A stretch of 64,000 nucleotides of DNA from the NCBI RefSeq assembly GCF_900187885.1, contig NZ_FYEK01000003.1, positions 315,977-379,976 of the forward strand, in the 5' to 3' direction. The position numbers and the translations under genes were made by a program. The notes under the pieces are model-generated. The model ran no database searches and was not told the origin of the DNA. It saw only the letters and a program-made list of their open reading frames with translations. Within the stretch, counting starts at the first letter, position 1, and each line of letters opens with the position of its first letter. This DNA comes from Thermoflexus hugenholtzii JAD2. GTDB lineage: Bacteria > Chloroflexota > Anaerolineae > Thermoflexales > Thermoflexaceae. This document shows positions 32,572 through 40,586 of this stretch, piece by piece.

Positions 32572-34176
32572 ATGCCGGATCGCCTGCGGAAATGGAACGG
32601 CTGGGGTTATGAAGGGGAAGGGATCCCGGCGGAGCGGGTCGCCCGCTGGTTGAAAGCCGTGGAGCCATGGCTACGGATCTCCCTAAAGGACCATCAGCCG
32701 CCTCTTCCCCTGGAGTCCCTCCGGATTCCTCCGCCTCGGATCTCTGTGGAGATCCCAGGGTTTAAGGGCGATCTCACAGCCACGCCTTATGAGCGGGCGT
32801 TACATGCGGCGGGACGGAGTTTCGGAGATCTGGTGCGGTTGCGGACCGGCCAGGATCTCTGTTTCCCCGACGCTGTGGCCTATCCGGAGGACGAATTGGA
32901 TCTGCTCCGTCTGCTGGAGAGCGCGGAACGCCAGTCCATCGCGCTCATCCCGTATGGGGGCGGAACCTCTGTCGTTGGCGGGGTGGAGCCCGCTGTTCCA
33001 CCGGGCTTCCAGGGGGTCCTCTCGGTGGATCTCGCTCGGATGAATCGAATCCGGTACCTCGATCCATCCAGCCGTCGGGTTCGGGTGCAGGTGGGGATTC
33101 GCGGGCCGGATCTGGAGGAGGCGCTAAGGGCGCATGGCTTAGCCTTCCGGCATTACCCCCAGTCCTTCCAGATGTCGACACTGGGGGGCTGGATCGCGAC
33201 GCGGGCGGCGGGGCATTTCGCCACCGCGTGGGGGAGGATCGAGCATCGCGTGGAAAGCCTGCGCGTGCTCACCCCCCGCGGGGTTCTGGAAACCCGCGAG
33301 GTCCCTGCCTCGGCTTCGGGGCCGGATGTGCGATCGTGGATCGTGGGGAGCGAGGGGGCGTTCGGATTCATCACCGAGGCGGTGGTGCGGGCGGTGCGGC
33401 CACCGGTTGCCAAGCGGGCGGGCGGTTTCCGTTTCCCGGAGTTCTCGGCCGGCCTGGAAGCCTTGCGGAGGATAGTGCAGGCAGGCTTAGCGCCGGCGGT
33501 TCTCCGCCTGCTCGACGAGTATGAAGTGGCGATCAGCGCCGCCCTCACCGGTCGTCCGCTGGAGCCAGGCGCACTGCTGCACATCAGCCTGGAGATCGAG
33601 GATCCCGAGGACGCGCATCGGGCGGAAGCCAATTGGCGCTCAGCCCTCCGATGGATCGAACGAGCGGGGGGCATTCCGGCGTCGGAGGCGGTGGAGACGT
33701 GGAAACAGGCCTACTTCGAACAGCCTTACTGGCGAGACCTCATGATCGACTTCGGCTTGCTCCTGGATACAGTGGAGACCGCTGTGCCATGGTCTCGTGC
33801 GGAGAACACCGTGCGGACCGTGCGGGAGCGGTTACTTCAGCGGATCGACCGCTGGTCACCGGTCGGCGGGGTGATGACGCGGGTGACGCACGTATATCCG
33901 GATGGCTGCGCGCTGTATTTTACCTTCTTCGCCCGTCCGCCTCGAGAAGCGCTGCGTGAGGCATGGCAGGATCTTCGAGGGACGGCCCTGGAAGCGTTTC
34001 TGGAATGCGGGGGGACGATCACCCATCACCATGGAACGGGACGGGACCTCCAGTCCCTTCTGATGGCTGAGCATGGCTCGCTGGCTGTGGATATCCTTCA
34101 GAGGGTGAAAGGCGCGCTGGATCCATCCGGGATCATGAATCCGGGCGTGCTGGTGGCCCCCACACCGCATGGGTAG
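32572..34176 (+). CDS. FAD-linked oxidase, alkyldihydroxyacetonephosphate synthase-like
   Basis: This 534-residue flavoprotein is of the vanillyl-alcohol-oxidase fold. The FAD-binding half shows FPDAVAYPEDELDLLRLLE, ALIPYGGGTSVVGGVEP and VGSEGAFGFITEAVVRAV. The C-terminal cap contains the triple-histidine motif THHHGTGRD, which is diagnostic of alkyl-DHAP synthase (AGPS), where these histidines act in exchanging the acyl chain for an alkyl ether. An early RKWNGWGYEGEG segment is also AGPS-like. Bacterial homologues are often annotated this way without proof, so an ether-lipid role is a hypothesis; no other ether-lipid gene is adjacent. GGAGGGTCTGAT precedes the ATG. Confidence 0.75.
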   Translation: MPDRLRKWNGWGYEGEGIPAERVARWLKAVEPWLRISLKDHQPPLPLESLRIPPPRISVEIPGFKGDLTATPYERALHAAGRSFGDLVRLRTGQDLCFPDAVAYPEDELDLLRLLESAERQSIALIPYGGGTSVVGGVEPAVPPGFQGVLSVDLARMNRIRYLDPSSRRVRVQVGIRGPDLEEALRAHGLAFRHYPQSFQMSTLGGWIATRAAGHFATAWGRIEHRVESLRVLTPRGVLETREVPASASGPDVRSWIVGSEGAFGFITEAVVRAVRPPVAKRAGGFRFPEFSAGLEALRRIVQAGLAPAVLRLLDEYEVAISAALTGRPLEPGALLHISLEIEDPEDAHRAEANWRSALRWIERAGGIPASEAVETWKQAYFEQPYWRDLMIDFGLLLDTVETAVPWSRAENTVRTVRERLLQRIDRWSPVGGVMTRVTHVYPDGCALYFTFFARPPREALREAWQDLRGTALEAFLECGGTITHHHGTGRDLQSLLMAEHGSLAVDILQRVKGALDPSGIMNPGVLVAPTPHG

Positions 34177-34267
34177 TCCGCGCAGCATCGAAAGACATCT
34201 CTTCCCCATGTCTCCTCCGGGCTTTCCTGCCCTCTTGGGAAACCAGAAACCATGACGCTGCAACCCC

Positions 34268-34296
34268 TTGACAGAATCAGCCACGCCGAGTATCAT
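34268..34296 (+). promoter_or_regulatory. Promoter of the polyol catabolic operon
   Basis: A consensus TTGACA (34268-34273), a 17-base spacer and TATCAT (34291-34296) form one of the best promoters in the window. The operator at 34308-34321 lies just past the expected start point. Confidence 0.75.
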
Positions 34297-34307
34297 AAGA
34301 AAAAATC

Positions 34308-34321
34308 TGCACACGTGTGCA
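34308..34321. promoter_or_regulatory. LacI-type operator
   Basis: TGCACACGTGTGCA is a perfect 14-base palindrome with the central CG typical of LacI/GalR operators. It is 12 bases after the -10 hexamer and 6 bases before the GTG of the LacI-family gene, the expected place for autorepression by roadblock. Confidence 0.75.
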
Positions 34322-34326
34322 ATCCC

Positions 34327-35397
34327 GTGGGCCGACGCACTTCCCGCCAGGTCTCCATCAAGGATATCGCCCGGAAGGCGGGCGTCTCCCACTCCACGGT
34401 CTCCCGGGCGTTGCGGGGGAGCCCGTTGGTCAATCCCCGCACGGCGGAGCGGATCCGCCGGCTGGCGGCGCGGATGGGGTATGTCCCGAATGCCGCCGCC
34501 CGCAGCCTGGCCACCGCCCGCACCGGCATCGTCGGCCTGGTGATCACCACCCTGGCCGATCCCTTCCTGGCCGAGATCGTCCGCGGCGTGGAGGAGGTGG
34601 CCCTGGAGGCGGGCTATCGCCTGTTCCTGGCCACCTCCAACGCCGACCCCGAGCGGGAGCTGGCGGCGGTGCGGGCCCTGGCCGAGAGCCGGGTGGAAGG
34701 GGTGATCGTGGCCTCCTCCCGCGTCGGCGAGCTCTACCTCCCGCACCTGGAGGCCCTGGGCGTCCCCATCGTGCTGATCAACAACCAGCGGGAGGAGCCT
34801 TTTATCTACTCGGTGGCTTCGGACAGCTATCAGGGAGCGGTGCAGGCGATCTCTTACCTGGTGGCGCTGGGCCACACCCGCATCGCCTACATCGCCGGGC
34901 CGCCCACCGCCCGCTCGAACCGGGAGCGCCTGGCCGGCTACCGGGAGGCGATGGCCCGGGCCGGGCTCCCGGTGGACCCCGCCTGGATCGCCGAGGGGAA
35001 CGGCCGGCCGGAGGGCGGGGAATGGGGATTGCGCCGCCTGCTGGAGGCCCCGCGTCCGCCAACGGCCGTGTTCTGCTACAACGACATGACCGCCATCGGG
35101 GCCCTGCGGGCCGCCCGGGCGGCCGGCCTGCGGATCCCGGACGATCTCTCGATCATCGGGTTCGACGACATCCTCTTCGCCTTCTACACGGAGCCCCCGC
35201 TGACCACGGTCGCCCAGCCCAAGTATGAGATGGGGCGGACCGCGATGAGCATGCTGCTGCGCCTGCTACAGGGGGAACGAACGCCGACGCATCTGCGCCT
35301 GCCCTGCCGGCTGGTGGAGCGCGCTTCATGCGGCCCGCCCCCGGAGGAAGGGATGGATCTTCTCCCCCAATCCCTCACAGAAAGGAGGTTGCCATGA
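34327..35397 (+). CDS. LacI-family transcriptional repressor
   Basis: This is a 356-residue regulator. Its N-terminal helix-turn-helix is VSIKDIARKAGVSHSTVSRALRGSPLV with hinge PNAAARSLATARTGIVGLVI, followed by a sugar-binding periplasmic-like domain (ERLAGYREAMARAGLPVD, PPTAVFCYNDMTAIGALRAARAAG, DDLSIIGFDD). I chose the GTG at 34327 although it lacks a clear Shine-Dalgarno, because the longer frame (ATG at 34252) begins upstream of the promoter and operator. It probably represses its own operon and is released by a polyol or sugar. The stop overlaps the start of the binding-protein gene. Confidence 0.92.
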   Translation: MGRRTSRQVSIKDIARKAGVSHSTVSRALRGSPLVNPRTAERIRRLAARMGYVPNAAARSLATARTGIVGLVITTLADPFLAEIVRGVEEVALEAGYRLFLATSNADPERELAAVRALAESRVEGVIVASSRVGELYLPHLEALGVPIVLINNQREEPFIYSVASDSYQGAVQAISYLVALGHTRIAYIAGPPTARSNRERLAGYREAMARAGLPVDPAWIAEGNGRPEGGEWGLRRLLEAPRPPTAVFCYNDMTAIGALRAARAAGLRIPDDLSIIGFDDILFAFYTEPPLTTVAQPKYEMGRTAMSMLLRLLQGERTPTHLRLPCRLVERASCGPPPEEGMDLLPQSLTERRLP

Positions 35398-36374
35398 TCC
35401 GTCACGCCCACCGCTGGATCCTGATCCTGTTGGCCCTCGCCCTGCTGGCCGGAGCATGCGCCCCGGCCACGCCCGCCCCCACCCCGGTGCAGAAGGAGTT
35501 CACCTTCTACATCGTCTCTCACGGCGGCCCCGCGGACCCCTTCTGGGGCGTGGTCCTCAAAGGGATGAACGACGCGGCGAAGGTCTACCCGGTGGAGGCG
35601 AAATACTTCGGCCCCGAGAAGTTCTCCATCCAGGAGCTGGTTAACCTCCTCAACAGCGCCATCGCCGCCAAGCCCGACGGCCTGGCGGTGACCATCACCG
35701 ACCCCAAGGCCCTGGATGAGCCGCTGCGCCGGGCCATCCAGCAGGGGATCCCCGTGGTGGCCATCAACGTCGCCGATCCCCGTCCAGAAGGCGAGCGCAT
35801 CCCCTATATGTTCTACATCGGCATGGACGAATACCTGGGCGGGGTGCGGGCGGCCCAGCGGATGCTTGCCGTGCGCACGCCCAAGCGGGCGGTGTGTGCC
35901 ATCCACGAGGTCGGCCACGTGGGCCTCGAGGCCCGTTGCCAGGGCTTCCTGGATGAGATGAGCAAGAAGAACGTGCCGGTGGAGAAGCTGGACATCGGCA
36001 CGGACCCCACCAAGGCCGTGGAGGCCCTGAAGGCCTACTTCACCCGCAACCCCGACACCGACGCCCTACTCACCCTCGGCCCCCTGGGCACGGACCCGGC
36101 GGTGAAGTTCCTGAAGGAGGACAACCTGGTCGGCAAGGTGCTCCACGGCACCTTCGACCTGCACCCCGGGACGCTGTCGGCGATCAAGGAGGGGGTGACG
36201 CTGTTCGCCATCGATCAGCAGCAGTATCTGCAGGGCTACATGGCCATCACCTGGCTCTATCTCTACAAGAAATACGGGCTGCGCCCGGCCAACGACGTGC
36301 TCACCGGGCCCGGGTTCGTGGACAAAGACAACGTGGGCCTGGTGGAGGAGCTGATCAAGCAAGGGATCCGCTGA
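35394..36374 (+). CDS. Sugar/polyol ABC transporter substrate-binding lipoprotein
   Basis: This 326-residue protein has a lipoprotein signal (hydrophobic run ending LAGAC), a proline-rich linker and a type I periplasmic binding fold (FYIVSHGGPADPFWGVVLKGM, KPDGLAVTITDPKALDEPLRRAI, GIPVVAINVADP, FYIGMDEYLGGVRAA). This is the ribose/inositol binding class (CUT2 family). AAAGGAGG precedes the ATG and the start overlaps the lacI stop. Given the catabolic genes that follow, myo-inositol or a related cyclitol or sugar is a likely ligand; the sequence does not settle which. Confidence 0.9.
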   Translation: MIRHAHRWILILLALALLAGACAPATPAPTPVQKEFTFYIVSHGGPADPFWGVVLKGMNDAAKVYPVEAKYFGPEKFSIQELVNLLNSAIAAKPDGLAVTITDPKALDEPLRRAIQQGIPVVAINVADPRPEGERIPYMFYIGMDEYLGGVRAAQRMLAVRTPKRAVCAIHEVGHVGLEARCQGFLDEMSKKNVPVEKLDIGTDPTKAVEALKAYFTRNPDTDALLTLGPLGTDPAVKFLKEDNLVGKVLHGTFDLHPGTLSAIKEGVTLFAIDQQQYLQGYMAITWLYLYKKYGLRPANDVLTGPGFVDKDNVGLVEELIKQGIR

Positions 36375-36388
36375 TCGGTGAAGACCTT

Positions 36389-36422
36389 GGCGAGGGGGGT
36401 GGGGATCCCCACCCCCCTCGCC
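36389..36422. other. Perfect 34-base palindrome between binding-protein and permease genes
   Basis: Starting GGCGAGGGGGGTGGGG and ending with its exact complement, this palindrome has 17 bases on each arm and a central GGATCC. In RNA it would form a very stable hairpin of about 15 paired bases with a minimal loop, 15 bases after the binding-protein stop. Such structures often let the binding protein be made in excess over the permease. Confidence 0.75.
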
Positions 36423-36464
36423 GGATCGGATATCCCTCGCCCGACGACCCGCGGAGCGTTCCAG

Positions 36465-37481
36465 ATGGATCCTGAGATGGTCCAGGCTCGATCCCGCTGG
36501 CAGACGTATGCGCAGCGTTGGGCCCAGATTGTCCGCCTGTCTGGATGGCGGCGCTATCCGGAGGTGGGGGCGCTGGCTGGATTCCTCGCGGTCTTTATCG
36601 GGTTCTCGGTGATCGCCCCTTACTTCCTGACCCTGGGCTCCCTGGCCGGGATCATGACCATCGCCGCCGAGCTGGGCTTGGTGGCGGTCGGCGTCACCCT
36701 GCTGATGATCGCCGGGGAGTTCGACCTCTCCGTCGGATCGGTGCTGGGGGTTTCATCCATGGCCTTCGCCCTGATGGTCCGGGCGGGGTGGCCGCACCTT
36801 GTGGCCTTCGGGTCCGCCCTGGCCCTGGCGGCGGCCATCGGGGCGCTGAACGGCTGGGTGGTAACCCGCGGCCGATTGCCTTCCTTCATTGTGACCCTGG
36901 GATCTATGATGTTCTGGCGCGGGGTCCTGCTGGCGGTGACGGGCGGATTCCCCATCGCTTACGAGGGGACATCCTCCCTCATGTTCGCCCTCTCGGGGCG
37001 GCTGCCCGGAGGCTTCCACGCCTCTGCCCTCTGGTTCCTGGCCATTGCCGGGATCGCCACGGTAGTCCTCACCCGCACCCCCTTCGGCAACGCGGTGTTC
37101 GCCGCCGGTGGGAACCCCCAGGCGGCCCGGGCCCTGGGGGTGGAGGTCCACCGGGTCAAGCAGATCGGCTTCGTCCTGACGGCCGTGCTGGCCGCCCTGG
37201 CCGGGATCATCCAGTTCAGCCGCTTCGGCTCCGTAGACCCCCTACGAGGGGAGGGGGTGGAGCTGGAGGCCATCGCGGCCACGGTGACCGGGGGGACCCT
37301 GCTCACCGGCGGCTACGGCAGCGTGATCGGGACGGTGCTGGGGGCGCTCATCGTGGGGATGGTGCGCAACGGGCTGGTGCTGGCCGGGGCGCCCGCCTAC
37401 TGGTATCGCGCCTTCATCGGCCTGGTCCTGGTGCTCGCGGTGATCATCAACCTGCGGATCCGGCGATCTGCCGGAGCATAA
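36465..37481 (+). CDS. Sugar/polyol ABC transporter permease (CUT2 family)
   Basis: This 338-residue permease resembles RbsC. It shows LGLVAVGVTLLMIAGEFDLSVGSVLGVSSM, FIVTLGSMMFWRGVLL, TPFGNAVFAAGGNPQAARALGVEV and ATVTGGTLLTGGYGSVIGTVLGALIVG, with about ten membrane helices. The ATG at 36465 follows GCGGAGCG; the frame is open to 36378 but that part covers the palindrome. It forms the membrane channel of the transporter, probably as a homodimer since only one permease gene is present. Confidence 0.93.
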   Translation: MDPEMVQARSRWQTYAQRWAQIVRLSGWRRYPEVGALAGFLAVFIGFSVIAPYFLTLGSLAGIMTIAAELGLVAVGVTLLMIAGEFDLSVGSVLGVSSMAFALMVRAGWPHLVAFGSALALAAAIGALNGWVVTRGRLPSFIVTLGSMMFWRGVLLAVTGGFPIAYEGTSSLMFALSGRLPGGFHASALWFLAIAGIATVVLTRTPFGNAVFAAGGNPQAARALGVEVHRVKQIGFVLTAVLAALAGIIQFSRFGSVDPLRGEGVELEAIAATVTGGTLLTGGYGSVIGTVLGALIVGMVRNGLVLAGAPAYWYRAFIGLVLVLAVIINLRIRRSAGA

Positions 37482-37532
37482 GCGAGCGCCCGGCCTCTGG
37501 AAGGTGGATCCCCTGTGGTGCAGGAGAGGACG

Positions 37533-38303
37533 ATGACCGCAGGTCGCTGGCTGGTGGAGATGCGAAGGATCGTCAAACGGTTCGACGGTGTGGAGGCCCT
37601 GGCCGGGGTGGATTTCGCGGTGGGCTATCAGGAGGTGGTGGGCCTGCTGGGGGATAACGGGGCCGGCAAATCCACCCTGATCAAGATCCTCACCGGGGTC
37701 TATCCGCCGGACGCGGGGGAGATCTACTTCGAGGGACGGCCGGTCCGCTTCCGCTCGCCCCGGGAGGCCCGGGCCCTGGGCATCGAGACGGTCTATCAGG
37801 ACCTGGCCCTGGTGGAGAGGATGAGCATCGCCCGCAACTTCTTCCTGGGCCGGGAGCCGGTGCGACGGATCGGGCCGCTCGCGTTCCTGGACATGAAGGA
37901 GATGGAGCGGGTGACCCGGCAGGTCCTGGAGGAGATCGGCATCCGCGTGCGTTCGGTGTGGGAGCCGGTCTCCGCCCTCTCCGGCGGCGAACGCCAGTCC
38001 ATCGCCATCGGCCGCGCCCTCCATTTCGGCGTCCGCCTGCTGATCCTCGATGAACCCACCTCCGCCCTCTCCATTAAGGAAACCCGAAAGGTGCTGAGTT
38101 ATGTGGAGGAGGTGCGCCGCCGGGGGCTCTCAGTGATCTTCATCACCCATAACATCTATCACGTCTATCCGGTGGCCGACCGGCTGGTCATCCTGAGCCA
38201 CGGCCGCAAAGTCGGGGATTTCCCTAAACACCAGATCTCGCCTGAGCAGGTGGCGGAGCTCATCGCGGGCGGGATCACCATCCCGGAGGAGGAGAAGCCA
38301 TGA
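37533..38303 (+). CDS. ABC transporter ATP-binding protein, single-domain CUT2 type
   Basis: This 256-residue ATPase has Walker A GDNGAGKSTLIKILTG, Q-loop VYQDLALVERM, signature LSGGERQSIAIGRAL and Walker B LLILDEPTSAL, with the H-loop in FITHNIYHV. It is half the length of the usual double-domain RbsA and resembles the single-domain ATPases of FrcA-type systems, so it would act as a homodimer. The ATG at 37533 follows GGAGAGG. Its stop overlaps the next start (ATGA). Confidence 0.93.
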   Translation: MTAGRWLVEMRRIVKRFDGVEALAGVDFAVGYQEVVGLLGDNGAGKSTLIKILTGVYPPDAGEIYFEGRPVRFRSPREARALGIETVYQDLALVERMSIARNFFLGREPVRRIGPLAFLDMKEMERVTRQVLEEIGIRVRSVWEPVSALSGGERQSIAIGRALHFGVRLLILDEPTSALSIKETRKVLSYVEEVRRRGLSVIFITHNIYHVYPVADRLVILSHGRKVGDFPKHQISPEQVAELIAGGITIPEEEKP

Positions 38304-39502
38304 AAGCGGTGGTGGTGGAAGCGAAATGGGATCCCCGTCCGGATTACCCGCTCTCGGATTGGGAGCGCGAAACCGGCAAGGCGATCACCGGGTCCAGCAT
38401 CTGGCGGCAGCCCCGCTTCTCGATCCAGGAGGTCCCGGACCCCACCCCGGGCCCGGATGAGGTGGTGATCCGGGTGAAGGCCTGCGGGGTGTGCGGGTCG
38501 GATCTCCATTTCTACGAGACCGACCCGGAGGGCTACATCCTGTATCCCGGCCTGGTGAAGTTCCCGGTGATCCCGGGCCACGAGTTCTCCGGGGAAGTGG
38601 TGGCGGTGGGAAAGGAAGTCCGGGATCTGCGGCCCGGGGACATGGTGACATCGGAGGAGATGCTGTGGTGCGGGGTCTGCATGCCATGCCGCAGCGGCTT
38701 CTTCAACCACTGCACCAACCTGGAGGAGCTGGGCTTCACCGTGCCCGGAGCCATGGCCGAGTATGTGGCGGTCAAGGCCAAATACTGCTGGAAGATCAAT
38801 GCGATTGCTGAACGCTACGGCGACGTCGACAAAGCCTACGAAGCGGGGTCGCTGGTGGAGCCCACCAGCGTGGCCTATAATGGGATTTTCGTCCGCGCGG
38901 GCGGGTTCCGGCCGGGGGCTTATGTGGCCGTCTTCGGGGCGGGGCCCATCGGCCTGGCGGCCATCGCCCTCTCCCGGGCGGCAGGGGCCGGCAAGGTGAT
39001 CGCCTTCGACGTGAGCGCGCCGCGACGGGAGATGGCCCGGCGGATGGGAGCGGACATCGCCCTGGATCCCCGGGAGGTGGCCCCCAGCGAAGCGGTGCGG
39101 GAGCTCACCCGAGGGGAGGGAGCCGACCTGTTCGTCGAGGCGGCGGGGGCCCCTACGCGGACGCTGCCGGAGATGGAGAAGGCCCTGGCCATCAACGGCC
39201 GCATCGTGGTCATCGGCCGGGCGGCGGAGCGGGTGCCGCTGTATCTGGAAACCCTGCAGGTGCGGCGGGGACAGATCTTCGGCTCCCAGGGCCACTCGGG
39301 CGACGCCATCTTCCCCAGCGTGATCCGGATGATGGCCGCCGGCTTGATCGACATGACCCGCATCATCACCGCCCGTTATCCCCTGGACCGCGCGGTGGAG
39401 GCGGTGGAGCGGTTGAGCCGGCGGCTCGACGCCAAGATCACCATCAAGCCGGACCTGCGGGAAGTTCCGCAAGTGGAGCCGGCCGCCGCGACGGTGGCCT
39501 GA
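38300..39502 (+). CDS. iolM: Zinc-dependent dehydrogenase, scyllo-inosose 3-dehydrogenase-like (IolM)
   Basis: This is a 400-residue medium-chain dehydrogenase. Catalytic zinc ligands are in CGVCGSDLH and GHEFSGEVV; structural zinc cysteines in EEMLWCGVCMPCRSGFFNHC; NAD binding in VFGAGPIGLAAIALS. From my memory of the Thermotoga IolM sequence, KWDPRPDY near the start, EEMLWCG, SLVEPTSVAYN and GSQGHSGDAIFP are shared with that enzyme, which oxidises scyllo-inosose to a diketo-inositol. Presence of IolN-, IolO- and UxaE-like genes in the same operon supports this. A general polyol dehydrogenase is the alternative. Confidence 0.78.
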   Translation: MKAVVVEAKWDPRPDYPLSDWERETGKAITGSSIWRQPRFSIQEVPDPTPGPDEVVIRVKACGVCGSDLHFYETDPEGYILYPGLVKFPVIPGHEFSGEVVAVGKEVRDLRPGDMVTSEEMLWCGVCMPCRSGFFNHCTNLEELGFTVPGAMAEYVAVKAKYCWKINAIAERYGDVDKAYEAGSLVEPTSVAYNGIFVRAGGFRPGAYVAVFGAGPIGLAAIALSRAAGAGKVIAFDVSAPRREMARRMGADIALDPREVAPSEAVRELTRGEGADLFVEAAGAPTRTLPEMEKALAINGRIVVIGRAAERVPLYLETLQVRRGQIFGSQGHSGDAIFPSVIRMMAAGLIDMTRIITARYPLDRAVEAVERLSRRLDAKITIKPDLREVPQVEPAAATVA

Positions 39503-39514
39503 AGGAGGCATCTC

Positions 39515-40543
39515 ATGACGGGGACCCGTATGCCGGCCATCGTCTTCCAAGGGGAAGGACGCTGGGCGCTGGAGGAGCGGCCTCAGCCTTCCATCCGGCA
39601 ACCGGACGAGGTGCTTCTCCAGGTAGAATCCTGCGGCATCTGCGGCACGGATCTGCACATCCTGGAGGTGCCCCCGGGACATCCGGCCACCCCCGGTGTG
39701 ATCCTGGGCCACGAGGTGATCGGCCGCGTCGTGGAGGTGGGGCCGGCGGTGACCCACCTGCGGCCGGGAGATCGGGTGGCGGTGGCCCCAAACCTGTATT
39801 GCGGCGTCTGCCGGTTCTGCCAGCGCGGGCTTTACAACCATTGCGAACAGTTCACCACCTTAGGGGTCTTCCTGGACGGAGGCCTGGCGCCCTACGAAGT
39901 GGCCCCCGCGCGGGCCCTGTTCCCGATCTCCCCGGAGGTCCCCCTGGAGCGGGCGATCTTCACGGAGGTGCTCTCCACAGTGGTGGGCGGCACTCTGCAG
40001 ATCCGCCTCCACCCCGGAGAATCGGCGGTGGTGCTGGGGTGCGGGCCGGTGGGGCTGCTGTTCATCCAGGTCCTCCGGGCGGGCGGGGCCGGCGCCCTGA
40101 TCGCGGCGGACATCGCGCCCTTCCGCCGGGAGTTCGCCCGACAGATCGGGGCGGATGTGGTGGTGGACCCCCGGGTGGAGGATCTGGAGGGGGTCGTGCG
40201 GGAAACCACTGGAATCGGGGCCGATGTGGTGGTGGACGCGGTGGGCTCACTGATGACGACCGCGCTGCGGCTCGCCCGGCCGGGAGGAACAGTGGTCCTT
40301 TTCGGCATGAACGCCCGGGCCCGGGCGGAGGTCGCCCAGTATGAGATCACCCGGCGGGAGCTGCGGGTGGTGGGCAGCTACGTCGGCCGTCACACCTTCC
40401 CTCTGGCCATCCAGATGCTGGAGCGCGGGGTGATCCGCCCCGAGACGCTGGTCACCCACCGCCTGCCGCTCTCCCGCTTCGGGGAGGGGCTGGAGCTGCT
40501 GCGCCGGGGAGAGGCGGTGAAGGTGATGATGGTGCCCGCTTGA
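39515..40543 (+). CDS. Zinc-dependent alcohol/polyol dehydrogenase
   Basis: This 342-residue medium-chain dehydrogenase has CGICGTDLHILE, GHEVIGRVVEVG, the structural zinc lobe NLYCGVCRFCQRGLYNHC and NAD binding in VLGCGPVGLLFIQVLRAGGA. It resembles sorbitol and threonine dehydrogenases. The Thermotoga inositol pathway starts with an IolG-type dehydrogenase of another family, which is missing here; this enzyme could take that step or act on a different polyol. Spacing of 12 bases from iolM and a GGAGG before the ATG support co-expression. Confidence 0.85.
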   Translation: MTGTRMPAIVFQGEGRWALEERPQPSIRQPDEVLLQVESCGICGTDLHILEVPPGHPATPGVILGHEVIGRVVEVGPAVTHLRPGDRVAVAPNLYCGVCRFCQRGLYNHCEQFTTLGVFLDGGLAPYEVAPARALFPISPEVPLERAIFTEVLSTVVGGTLQIRLHPGESAVVLGCGPVGLLFIQVLRAGGAGALIAADIAPFRREFARQIGADVVVDPRVEDLEGVVRETTGIGADVVVDAVGSLMTTALRLARPGGTVVLFGMNARARAEVAQYEITRRELRVVGSYVGRHTFPLAIQMLERGVIRPETLVTHRLPLSRFGEGLELLRRGEAVKVMMVPA

Positions 40544-40586
40544 GAGACAGACCGTCCACGGATACACCAACGGCGGGAGGTTCGCG

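Noticed and set aside
34252-34326. Longer LacI start at ATG 34252
   Set aside because: The extra codons would lie across a consensus promoter and the operator, and the encoded residues are unlike LacI N-termini.
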